Of a stretch of DNA of 64,000 nucleotides, positions 40,939-48,448 are shown piece by piece. The position numbers were made by a program, and so were the translations under genes. Numbering within the stretch: the first letter of the stretch is position 1; each line of letters starts with the position of its first letter. Under the pieces are notes generated by a model. It worked only from the letters and a program-made list of their open reading frames with translations, did no database searches and had not been told where the DNA came from. The DNA lies in assembly GCF_028369065.1 (NCBI RefSeq), contig NZ_JAQNDA010000015.1, forward strand, positions 1 through 64,000, in the 5' to 3' direction. The DNA comes from Marinobacter sp. SS21. GTDB taxonomy: Bacteria; Pseudomonadota; Gammaproteobacteria; Pseudomonadales; Oleiphilaceae.

Positions 40939-41679
40939 CTAACAATACTGAATCATCACGACGGAGACGTTGTCGTCCGCCTGGTTACGAAGGCTGGCGT
41001 CCACCAGGCCCCGAACCTGGTCGTCCAGCACCGGCCAACGTCCCAGCAGCGGCAGCCAGTTGGGCTCCGGCAAGGCGTCGGTAAGGCCGTCGGAGCACAG
41101 CAGCAGTCGGTCACCCGCCTGCAGCGCCAGCTCGGTGACGGTCGCCCGCGGCTCGGCGGTGGCGCCGAGGGCCTGGGTCAGTACGTTGCGGAACGGCAGC
41201 CGCGCCACCTCGTCCGGGCTGATGGAGCCATCGTCCACCATGCGCTGGGCCACGGTATGGTCGCGGGTGAGCTGACACAGGGAGCCATCACGCAGCAGGT
41301 AGCCACGGGAATCTCCGAGGTGAGCGAGCCAGGTCCGCTGTTGCTGAACCCAGGCCAGCACCACCGTGGTGCCCATCCGGTCCAGCTCCGGTCGGCCCCG
41401 GCGAGTATCTTCCAGACGTTCGGCGGCCAGGGTGATGGCGGTCTGGATCCGCTCCGGAACCTGCGCCGCCGGGGTGCGGGCCAGCACCGGCGTGAGCGCG
41501 TCCATCAGCGCCTCCACCACCACCCGGCTGGCGATCTCGCCGCCGCGGTAGCCGCCCATGCCATCGGCGATCACCGCCAGGGCGTGGTCCCCCTCAGGGC
41601 TCACGGTGCAGGCCAGGGTATCCTGATTGGACGAACGGCGGGTGCCGATATCGGTCAGGCCGGCGGCAAACAGGCTCAT
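40939..41679 (-). CDS. PP2C-type Ser/Thr protein phosphatase
   Basis: 246 residues. PP2C motifs: the N-terminal RRSSNQDTLA (metal-binding Asp), ALAVIADGMGGYRGGEIAS (residues about 33-51), WLAHLGDSRGYLLRDGSLCQLTRDHT (about 115-140) and RLLLCSDGLTDALPEPN (about 190-206). The Asp residues of the dinuclear metal centre are in place. The ATG overlaps the kinase stop by four bases (41676-41679), so phosphatase and kinase are coupled; the FHA gene follows. Confidence 0.92.
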   Translation of the reverse strand: MSLFAAGLTDIGTRRSSNQDTLACTVSPEGDHALAVIADGMGGYRGGEIASRVVVEALMDALTPVLARTPAAQVPERIQTAITLAAERLEDTRRGRPELDRMGTTVVLAWVQQQRTWLAHLGDSRGYLLRDGSLCQLTRDHTVAQRMVDDGSISPDEVARLPFRNVLTQALGATAEPRATVTELALQAGDRLLLCSDGLTDALPEPNWLPLLGRWPVLDDQVRGLVDASLRNQADDNVSVVMIQYC

Positions 41680-43343
41680 GACCGCACCACCGGGGCATCC
41701 GCGATCCGGGCACCGGCCCGACGCAGCGCTTCGGCCATGGCCCCCGCGCTGGCGAAACGCTTGCCAGGCTCCTGCTGGATCGCCTTGTTGATCAACCGCA
41801 CCACCCCCGGTGGCAGATCCGGATTGAAGGTCTTCACACTGCGGGGACGCTTGTAGAGAATCTGGTAGGTCAGGCCGGCCAGGGTATCGCCGGTGTGGGG
41901 CGTCTCACCCGACACCAGCTTATAGAGGGTCACCCCCAGGCTGTAGATGTCGGTGGCCCCGGTGACCTTCTGGCCCCGGAGCTGTTCCGGCGACATGTAC
42001 AGCGGACTCCCCATCACGCTGCCGGTGCGGGTACGGGAATCGTCGGTGATCTTGGCAATGCCGAAGTCGGTGATTTTCAATTGGCCTGAACGGGCATCGT
42101 AGATGAGATTGCCGGGCTTGATGTCACGGTGCACGATCTTTTGATTATGGGCGTATTCCAACGCTTCGGCCACAGTCGCCATCAGCTTGAGCACCACCGC
42201 CAGGGGTAACAGGGTGTCGGGCTTGCCATGGTGGCTGAGCGCTCTGCCGGGTGCGTAATCCATGGCAATGAACGCCAGGTCGGCTTCCTCCCCGACGTCG
42301 TAAACGGTGACGATGGCGGGATGATTGAGCCGTCCCGCCGCTTTCGCTTCACGGAAGAAGCGTGCTTTCAGCTCCTGCAGTTCGGCCGGCTCATACTGGG
42401 CGTAGCTGAGGGTCTTGATGGCGACGGTACGGGCAATCTTCGGATCGCGGCCCAGATAGACCACCCCCATGGCGCCACGACCGAGCTCCCGCTCGATCTC
42501 ATAGCGCCCCAGCACCGGCTGGCTCAATGCCAACTCCGGCAGCACCAGGGTACGGGCGCCGTCATGGCCGGCGGCGACCGCACCCGCGGCGGCCGAGGTC
42601 AAATTGGCCAGCGCCTGCATTCTGGCCGGCACGTCGCGGTACTGCTTGCGTCGGGCCTGTATCGCCGCCAGGGTCTGTTGCGCCCGGTCGTACTGACGCC
42701 GTCGTTCCTGCTGGATGGCGATGTCGTACTGCAACGCCAGGCTGGCGTCGTTGCTGGGACATTCCGCCAGCGCGGCCAGGGCCTCATCCGGGCGGCCCTG
42801 GTGCAACAGCAACTCACCCAGCTGAACCCGGGCACGTTGCACATTTGCCCGTAACCGGCGGAGATCCCGCTGGGGCGGCATCCAGAACAGCATCAGGCCG
42901 AACCCCAGGACCAGGAACACCAACGACGGCCCCAACGGCAGCCAGGTCTGCCAGTACCACAGCAAGGCCACCTGGGTCACCACCAGGCCGACCGCCAGCA
43001 CCAGGGTTAACAGCAGCGCCAGGGCTGGCCCCAGCATCGGCACCACCGCCACCAGGAAGCCGGAACCCGCCAGCACCGCCACCGCGGTCACCGCCTCGCT
43101 CCACACCGGTTGCACCGGGGCACGCTCGGCCGCTACCGGCGGCATCAGTTCCAGCAATAAACGGTCGGACTGCCCCAGCCAGGGCATGGCATCCGCCGCC
43201 AGCACCACCGCCAACGCAAACGCCACCACCACCAGCCGGAGGCTGAAGATACGGGACAACAAGACGTGAAGAACCTCCACTCCGTAAGTACCTGCCTGCA
43301 GGTTTAAGGAGCCGGTGAATAGCCGAATCGATCGGGCGTTCAC
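41676..43343 (-). CDS. Transmembrane Ser/Thr protein kinase (PknB-type)
   Basis: 555 residues from a GTG at 43343 with AAGGAG 6 bases upstream. Membrane helices lie at about 35-50, 85-130 and 140-155, with a short periplasmic loop; a remnant of a CHASE2-type sensor is possible (LGQSDRLLLELMPP). A helical, TPR-like spacer covers 165-265. The kinase domain occupies about 280-540: GRGAMGVVYLGRD (P-loop), VAIKTL (Lys), IVHRDIKPGN (catalytic loop, about 404), ITDFGIAK and MSPEQLRG. All catalytic residues are present. It is the first gene of a kinase-phosphatase-FHA operon, a set also known from T6SS regulation, but no T6SS gene is present here. Confidence 0.9.
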   Translation of the reverse strand: MNARSIRLFTGSLNLQAGTYGVEVLHVLLSRIFSLRLVVVAFALAVVLAADAMPWLGQSDRLLLELMPPVAAERAPVQPVWSEAVTAVAVLAGSGFLVAVVPMLGPALALLLTLVLAVGLVVTQVALLWYWQTWLPLGPSLVFLVLGFGLMLFWMPPQRDLRRLRANVQRARVQLGELLLHQGRPDEALAALAECPSNDASLALQYDIAIQQERRRQYDRAQQTLAAIQARRKQYRDVPARMQALANLTSAAAGAVAAGHDGARTLVLPELALSQPVLGRYEIERELGRGAMGVVYLGRDPKIARTVAIKTLSYAQYEPAELQELKARFFREAKAAGRLNHPAIVTVYDVGEEADLAFIAMDYAPGRALSHHGKPDTLLPLAVVLKLMATVAEALEYAHNQKIVHRDIKPGNLIYDARSGQLKITDFGIAKITDDSRTRTGSVMGSPLYMSPEQLRGQKVTGATDIYSLGVTLYKLVSGETPHTGDTLAGLTYQILYKRPRSVKTFNPDLPPGVVRLINKAIQQEPGKRFASAGAMAEALRRAGARIADAPVVRS

Positions 43344-43560
43344 GCCAGGCTCCTTGACGAAAGTGTATGGCCAGTCGTCAGATCGGGGAACCGCAAAGCC
43401 GGCATTTTTTGTAAAGGTTTGTTCGTTCGTGAACGGGTCGAGAGGAGCGGTGACTACCGGCAGACTATGGACGGGTGACAGGACATTAAGGTGGGAAACC
43501 GCGCCGGTTTCGGTAGCATAATAGGGCTATCGTTATCCCAGTCGTATCCGAGGGCTGCCC

Positions 43561-44412
43561 ATGAACATTCGAACCCGATTCCTGGCCACTGCACTGGCCT
43601 GCCTGCTGCTCAGCGCCTGCGCCGCGCCCAACACCCCCCAGGACGTCACCCAGGCATTCTGGCAATCCATGTTCGACGGCGACGCCGACGACGCCGCGGC
43701 GCTATCCACCCTGGTGAACGAGGCCGCCTTCGACGGCTATCAACGGGACTGGGCCGACGTCACCGTGAGCTGGGGACGGGTGGTGATCGATGGCGATCAG
43801 GCCAGCATTGCCACCACCTTGACCGGCCTGCCGGATGGCGATCAGCAGCCGCTGGCGACCACTACCTATCTGGTACGACTGGACGAGCAATGGCTGGTGG
43901 ATTACCACCGTACCGGCGACGCCCTGTCCCGCGGCCAACTGTTCGACCAGATGCTGCACAGCCTGGACCAGCTCAGCGAACGCTTTCGCGCCCGTTTTGG
44001 CGAGCAGTCCAGCCAGGCCGCCATCGAACTGGAGCGCATGGCCGAGGCGCTGGAAAAACAGATGAGTCTGGCCAACGACCGACTGTCGATCCTGTTGGAG
44101 GAGTACAGCCGACGGCTGGAGGAGAGCCTGGAGGCGCTATCGAAATCCATCGAGGAGGCGCTGAAGGAGCACCCGTCGGCAACCCCGGATGACAAACGCA
44201 CCCTCAACCAGGCGGCGCTGCGCCTCAATCGCCAGCGTCGGGCGCTGGCCGAGCCGACCCTGCAGGACGTGGCCCAGGGCAGCCACACCCTGGCGGAAAC
44301 CCAGCTGCGACTGAACCGGCTGGGCAACGAGTTCACCGACTACCAAACCCGGTGGCGGGCCCAGATCGAAGCAACCCAGCAGGATCTGGCGCAACTGATG
44401 TCGGACATCTGA
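43561..44412 (+). CDS. Coiled-coil lipoprotein of unknown function
   Basis: 283 residues. The lipoprotein signal ends LLLSACAAPN (Cys at about 20). Residues 25-115 form an NTF2/DUF4878-like cystatin-type domain (TQAFWQSMFDGDADDAAALSTLV, then YLVRLDEQWLVDYHRTG), a common module in surface lipoproteins. Residues 125-280 form long amphipathic helices with heptads (MAEALEKQMSLANDRLSILLEEYSRRLEESLEALSKSIEEAL). It is divergent from the kinase operon across 217 bases. Its function is unknown; envelope sensing or stabilisation is a guess. Confidence 0.85.
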   Translation: MNIRTRFLATALACLLLSACAAPNTPQDVTQAFWQSMFDGDADDAAALSTLVNEAAFDGYQRDWADVTVSWGRVVIDGDQASIATTLTGLPDGDQQPLATTTYLVRLDEQWLVDYHRTGDALSRGQLFDQMLHSLDQLSERFRARFGEQSSQAAIELERMAEALEKQMSLANDRLSILLEEYSRRLEESLEALSKSIEEALKEHPSATPDDKRTLNQAALRLNRQRRALAEPTLQDVAQGSHTLAETQLRLNRLGNEFTDYQTRWRAQIEATQQDLAQLMSDI

Positions 44413-44473
44413 GCCGACCGGGGCCCGCCCAGGCGGTTGCCGGTTGCATGCGGTGCAATGCCTCCTCTATACT

Positions 44474-44497
44474 TCGAACATTATCGAACTGTCGAAC
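44474..44497 (+). promoter_or_regulatory. Three TCGAAC direct repeats upstream of the quinone oxidoreductase gene
   Basis: TCGAAC occurs at 44474-44479, 44484-44489 and 44492-44497. The first two are exactly 10 bp (one helical turn) apart and lie about 65 bases before the start. They may be regulator half-sites; the regulator is unknown. Confidence 0.35.
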
Positions 44498-44556
44498 AAA
44501 ATAAACACTCCGACCTCCAACACGACGCCGTGTCATCCATTCGCAAGGAGCACTCC

Positions 44557-45579
44557 ATGAAACGTCTGATTTCCCCAAAAGCCGGCGATGCCGGGATCCT
44601 CACCGTGGAGGAAGTGGCCGATCCACGCCCCCGCTCTGGCGAGGTGGTGGTCAAGGTCGAGGCCGCCGGACTGAACTTCGCCGACGTGCTGGCCCGCCAG
44701 GGTCTGTACCCGGACGCTCCGCCCTTCCCCAACTGCATGGGCTATGAGTTCGCCGGCGTGGTCAGCGCCACCGGGAACGAGGTCGACAACAGCTGGCAGG
44801 GCCGGCGGGTGCTGGGGCTGAGCCGCTTCAATGCCCAGGCGGAACAGGTGGCGGTGCCAGTGGAACAGGTCTTTGAAATGCCCGAGGACCTGGATTTCAC
44901 CACCGCCGCCGCCATTCCCGTCAACTACCTCACCGCCTGGCAGTTGCTGGTGGTCATGGGCAGCCTGCAGCCGGAAGACACGGTACTGATCCACAACGCC
45001 GGCGGTGGTGTCGGCCTGGCGGCGCTGGACATCGCCCGCCACATTGGCGCCACCACCTTCGGCACCGCCAGCCCGGGCAAGCACGAGTTCCTGCGGCAAC
45101 GGGGCCTGGATGAGGCCATCGACTACCGCAACCAGGACTGGGAGAGCGAAGTGGCCCGGCTCACCGGCGGCAAGGGGGTGGAACTGATCATCGACCCCAT
45201 CGGCGGTAGTCACCTGAAACGCAGCTACCGCGCCTTGCGCTCCACCGGCCGGCTGGGAACCTTCGGCATCTCCGCCGCCAGCGAATCGGGGCTGCTGGGC
45301 CGGCTGCGGCTGTTGCCGGCGGTGGTGGGCATGCCCCTGTTGCACCCGGTCGGATTAATGGGCGCCAACAAGGGCGTGTTTGGGGTCAACATGGGGCACC
45401 TGTGGCAGGAAACCGCCAAGATCCGGGTGTGGACAGAGCGACTGCTGCAGGGCTACCGCGACGGCTGGGTCCGCCCCCACATCGACTCGGTGTTCGGCTT
45501 CAGCGAGGCGGCCCAGGCCCACCGCCAGTTGGAGCTGCGACGCAACATCGGCAAGGTGGTGCTGACGCCGGATGCCTGA
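44557..45579 (+). CDS. Zinc-independent MDR oxidoreductase (NADPH:quinone reductase / VAT1-like)
   Basis: 340 residues from the ATG at 44557 with AAGGAG upstream. N-terminal GroES-like domain (GEVVVKVEAAGLNFADVLARQG, about 25-46); Rossmann domain with VLIHNAGGGVGLAALDIARHIGA (about 150-172); DEAIDYRNQDW and GKGVELIIDPIGG follow. It has no zinc-ligand Cys/His set, so it belongs to the quinone-reductase/VAT1 branch. It probably reduces a quinone or an activated double bond with NADPH. It is convergent with the AraC gene, whose stop is 7 bases away. Confidence 0.88.
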   Translation: MKRLISPKAGDAGILTVEEVADPRPRSGEVVVKVEAAGLNFADVLARQGLYPDAPPFPNCMGYEFAGVVSATGNEVDNSWQGRRVLGLSRFNAQAEQVAVPVEQVFEMPEDLDFTTAAAIPVNYLTAWQLLVVMGSLQPEDTVLIHNAGGGVGLAALDIARHIGATTFGTASPGKHEFLRQRGLDEAIDYRNQDWESEVARLTGGKGVELIIDPIGGSHLKRSYRALRSTGRLGTFGISAASESGLLGRLRLLPAVVGMPLLHPVGLMGANKGVFGVNMGHLWQETAKIRVWTERLLQGYRDGWVRPHIDSVFGFSEAAQAHRQLELRRNIGKVVLTPDA

Positions 45580-45585
45580 GCGGAC

Positions 45586-46548
45586 TCAGGCCGGCGTCGC
45601 TTGTTCGCCCCGCAGCTTGCTGACGTCGGCCCGGGGCGGCGCGCCGAACAGGCGGCTGTACTCGCGGCTGAAGTGGGAGGGGCTCTCGTAGCCGACCCGG
45701 TAGCTGGCGGTGGCCGCTTCCAGCCCTTCCGCCAGCATCAGCCGCCGAGCCTCGTGCAGTCGCAGTTTCTTCTGGAACTGCAGCGGTGACATCCGGGTGA
45801 CCTGCTTGAAGGTGTGGAACAGCGCGGATTCGCTCATGTTGACCTCGTCCGCCAGCGCCTTGATCCGCAGGGTCTCGGTGTAACGATCCGTCAGCAGCGC
45901 AATCACCCGCGATACCCGGTTCACCGACGAATCCGCCACCGCGAACTTGCGCATGCGCGGTCCCATCTCGCCAATCAAGGTGCGATAGAGAATTTCCTTG
46001 CGGGCCAGGGGCGCGACCACCGGGATGTCCTGGGGCGCATCCAGCAAGCCGATCAGGCGGGTAACCGCATCGAGCATGCCGCGGTCCATGGTGGCCATGC
46101 TCAGCGCACAGTCGCCTTCGGGACAGGGGCCCAGCGCGGCCTCTGGCGGCAGCTGGTCGCCCATCTCCAGCACCAGGTTACTGACGTCCTGGGGGTCAAC
46201 CACGATCTTGAATGCCAGGTAGGGTTTCTCCGGCGAGGCATCGAGGATCCGCCCCAGCACCGGCAGATGCACCGACGACACCATGTAGGTCAGCGGCTGG
46301 TAGATCAGCTCCCGGTCGCCGAAGCTGACCGACTTGGTGCCCTGCGCGATGAAGCACACCGAAGGCTCATAGACCGAGGCGGTGCAGCTGGTTTGGGAAT
46401 CCGAGCGGAACAGGTGCAGGCCCGGCACCACCGTCTCCTGAACCTGCTGGTTTGGCGTCCAGCGCTCGATGGTGGAGGCCAGCCGCTGGCGCAGCCGCTC
46501 GAGATCGGCGTCCAGTTCCCCACCCTTTTCCTGATTGCTCGTTAGCAT
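45586..46548 (-). CDS. AraC-family regulator with AraC_N (PF06719-type) domain
   Basis: 320 residues. The N-terminal half is the AraC_N effector domain (GLHLFRSDSQTSCTASVYEPSVCFIAQGTKSV). The C-terminal half holds two helix-turn-helix motifs (IKALADEVNMSESALFHTFKQVTRMSPLQFQKKLRLHEARRLM and ASYRVGYESPSHFSREYSRLFG). Such regulators usually activate oxidoreductase or efflux genes. Targets nearby could be the MDR oxidoreductase (convergent) or the RND pump (divergent, 588 bases away). The ligand is unknown. Confidence 0.92.
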   Translation of the reverse strand: MLTSNQEKGGELDADLERLRQRLASTIERWTPNQQVQETVVPGLHLFRSDSQTSCTASVYEPSVCFIAQGTKSVSFGDRELIYQPLTYMVSSVHLPVLGRILDASPEKPYLAFKIVVDPQDVSNLVLEMGDQLPPEAALGPCPEGDCALSMATMDRGMLDAVTRLIGLLDAPQDIPVVAPLARKEILYRTLIGEMGPRMRKFAVADSSVNRVSRVIALLTDRYTETLRIKALADEVNMSESALFHTFKQVTRMSPLQFQKKLRLHEARRLMLAEGLEAATASYRVGYESPSHFSREYSRLFGAPPRADVSKLRGEQATPA

Positions 46549-46920
46549 CGGATGCTCCTGCCCAAGTCACCGTCACAATGGGCATCCAGTATACGCAAGC
46601 CTCGATGGGCCTCCGTGACTCGCCTCCTATTTTTGCAGGATTGGGCAATCAAATAACAGAAACAGGCAAGACGCCCGATAACCACTTTACTGCACTTTCG
46701 TTACATCGACGACATTGGAGTCATTATCAGGGAAACTACTTACACCCTCGCATGGCGCGGCTCCCGACCCCACACCAACGGCATCGCGTCCAATAAATCG
46801 CACCAGGCTCTGGAGAATCAGACAAGTTTTGGGCAGTAACCCGATACCCTCCCGCCCCTCGCCTTTCGTAAGGTAATCAACCATTCGGGGAGAAAGCTTT
46901 CGGTCATCCGAAGCAGCACG

Positions 46921-46962
46921 CTATTGCACGCTATTGATAGCAACATTCTATTGCAGTGATAG
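46921..46962. promoter_or_regulatory. CTATTG repeats and dyads upstream of the RND operon
   Basis: CTATTG occurs at 46921, 46931 and 46948. GCTATTGATAGC (46930-46941) is a near-perfect palindrome, and CTAT-N7-ATAG at 46948-46962 is another dyad. The block ends 22 bp before the SoxR-type -35, where an activator could bind. Confidence 0.4.
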
Positions 46963-46984
46963 CGAAACCCACCGGCAGCCCCTA

Positions 46985-47015
46985 TTGACCTCAAGCTAAC
47001 TTGAGATTGTAGAGT
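46985..47015 (+). promoter_or_regulatory. SoxR-type promoter and SoxR box of the RND efflux operon
   Basis: The -35 TTGACC (46985-46990) and -10 TAGAGT (47010-47015) are separated by exactly 19 bp, the over-long spacing of MerR-class activators. The spacer is occupied by the dyad CTCAAG-CTAA-CTTGAG (46990-47005). This matches the known SoxR operator CCTCAAGTTAACTTGAGG at all positions except one base in the centre and the edges. The pump start codon is 120 bases downstream. The regulator gene itself is not in the window. Confidence 0.8.
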
Positions 47016-47135
47016 CGCTGTCGATAGGTCGCCGACTCAATCGATAGATAGGCAAAGGGCCGGCAAGCCAAACCGCACCGGCATGGTGCCGGTGCAACGG
47101 TACGGGAACTGATTCATCAACGGGAGCAAAACATC

Positions 47136-48323
47136 ATGAACAGTGTGACGGAAAACACGAACCGGCGAACAGCGGCGGCGGGGGGCCTGGCCCTGATGCT
47201 GACGACCCTCATCCTGGCCGGCTGCGAGGCCCAGAGCGACGAGATGGCGATGATGCCGCCACCGCCCCAGGTGGATGTGGCCCAGGTGCTGGCCGAGCCG
47301 GTCACCCTGTGGCAGTCGTTCACCGGCCGGGTGGCGGCCACCGAAACCGTGGTGCTGAGGCCCCGGGTCAGCGGCTATATCCAGCAGGTGGCGTTCGAGG
47401 AAGGTGCCCTGGTGGAGGCCGGTGACCTGCTGTTCCAGATCGACCCGCGGCCCTATCAGGCACGGCAGCAGGCGGCACGCGCCGAACTGGCCCAGGCCAG
47501 CAGTCAGCTGGAACTGGCCCGCAGCGAGGCCGGCCGGGCCAGCAGCCTGCTGGAGAGCCGGGCGATCTCCCGCGAAGAGTACGACCAGCGCCACGCCGCG
47601 CTGATGGGTGCCCAGGCAGCGGTCGAAGCGGCCAGGGCGGCGCTGACCACCGCCGAGCTGGATCTGGAATACACCCGGGTGACCGCACCGGTCAGCGGCC
47701 GCGCCGGTCGTGCCCTGGTGACCCGCGGCAACCTGGCCAATGCCGACCAGACGGAACTGACCACGGTGGTGTCGGTGGACCCGATGCACGTCTATTTCGA
47801 GGCCGATGAACAGACCGCCGCCGACAGCCGGTCGCTGCTGGCGGACGGCAAGGACCAGACCGTGCGGGTCCGGTTGGGTGACGACAGCCAACAAACGCTG
47901 ACCGGTCGACTGAATTTCATCGACAACCAGCTGGATGCCAGCACCGGCACCCTGCAGTACCGCGCCGAGCTGGCCAACCCGGACGAACGCCTCAAGCCGG
48001 GGCAGTTCGCCCGGGTGGAGATGCCGGTGGCGCAACTGGAGCGGGCCCTGTTGGTCAACCGCAAGGCGGTGCTGACCGACCAGGATCGCCGCTTCGTCTA
48101 TGTGGTGGATGACCAGAACCGGGCCTCCCCCCGCCACGTCACCCTCGGTCGCCAGGTGGACGACCTGCTGGTGATCCGCGAGGGCTTGCAGAACGGCGAC
48201 CAAGTCATCGTCAACGGTGTCCAGAAAGTGTTCTACCCCGGCATGGAAGTCAGCCCGCAACAGGTCGCCATGCGCGAAGCACCGGCCGGGGACGATGCCC
48301 CGGTGCTGGCTGCCGGGCCGTAA
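47136..48323 (+). CDS. RND efflux periplasmic adaptor lipoprotein (MexE/AcrA type)
   Basis: 395 residues. The signal has a lipobox ending TLILAGC (Cys at about 30). Lipoyl half-motifs flank an alpha-hairpin: VVLRPRVSGYIQQVAFEEGALVEAGDLLFQID (about 70-105) and ELDLEYTRVTAPVSGRAGRALVTRGNLA (about 172-200). The beta-barrel and membrane-proximal domains follow (VRVRLGDD, LKPGQFARVEMPV). It bridges the inner-membrane pump with the outer-membrane channel encoded next. Transcription is probably from the SoxR-type promoter 120 bases upstream. Confidence 0.95.
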   Translation: MNSVTENTNRRTAAAGGLALMLTTLILAGCEAQSDEMAMMPPPPQVDVAQVLAEPVTLWQSFTGRVAATETVVLRPRVSGYIQQVAFEEGALVEAGDLLFQIDPRPYQARQQAARAELAQASSQLELARSEAGRASSLLESRAISREEYDQRHAALMGAQAAVEAARAALTTAELDLEYTRVTAPVSGRAGRALVTRGNLANADQTELTTVVSVDPMHVYFEADEQTAADSRSLLADGKDQTVRVRLGDDSQQTLTGRLNFIDNQLDASTGTLQYRAELANPDERLKPGQFARVEMPVAQLERALLVNRKAVLTDQDRRFVYVVDDQNRASPRHVTLGRQVDDLLVIREGLQNGDQVIVNGVQKVFYPGMEVSPQQVAMREAPAGDDAPVLAAGP

Positions 48324-48448
48324 GTCGGGTCGGGCCGACCGTTCCACGGCCCGGGTAGCGAGCCTGTAAGCGTTAGCGTTCGCCACCCTTTCCAGGGAAT
48401 TTCATATTAGTGACGGCCGCTTTGGCGGTCACACAGGAGCCTTTTGTC

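Larger units (their letters stand above)
46549..47135. other. 587-base divergent control region between the AraC gene and the RND operon
   Basis: I see no gene here. Low-complexity AT-richer stretches (46620-46740) give no coding support. Two regulatory elements stand out: a run of CTATTG words at 46921-46962 and the SoxR-type promoter at 46985-47015, both described separately. GAGTCG (47012-47017) and CGACTC (47033-47038) can pair into a short stem overlapping the predicted transcript start. Confidence 0.55.
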
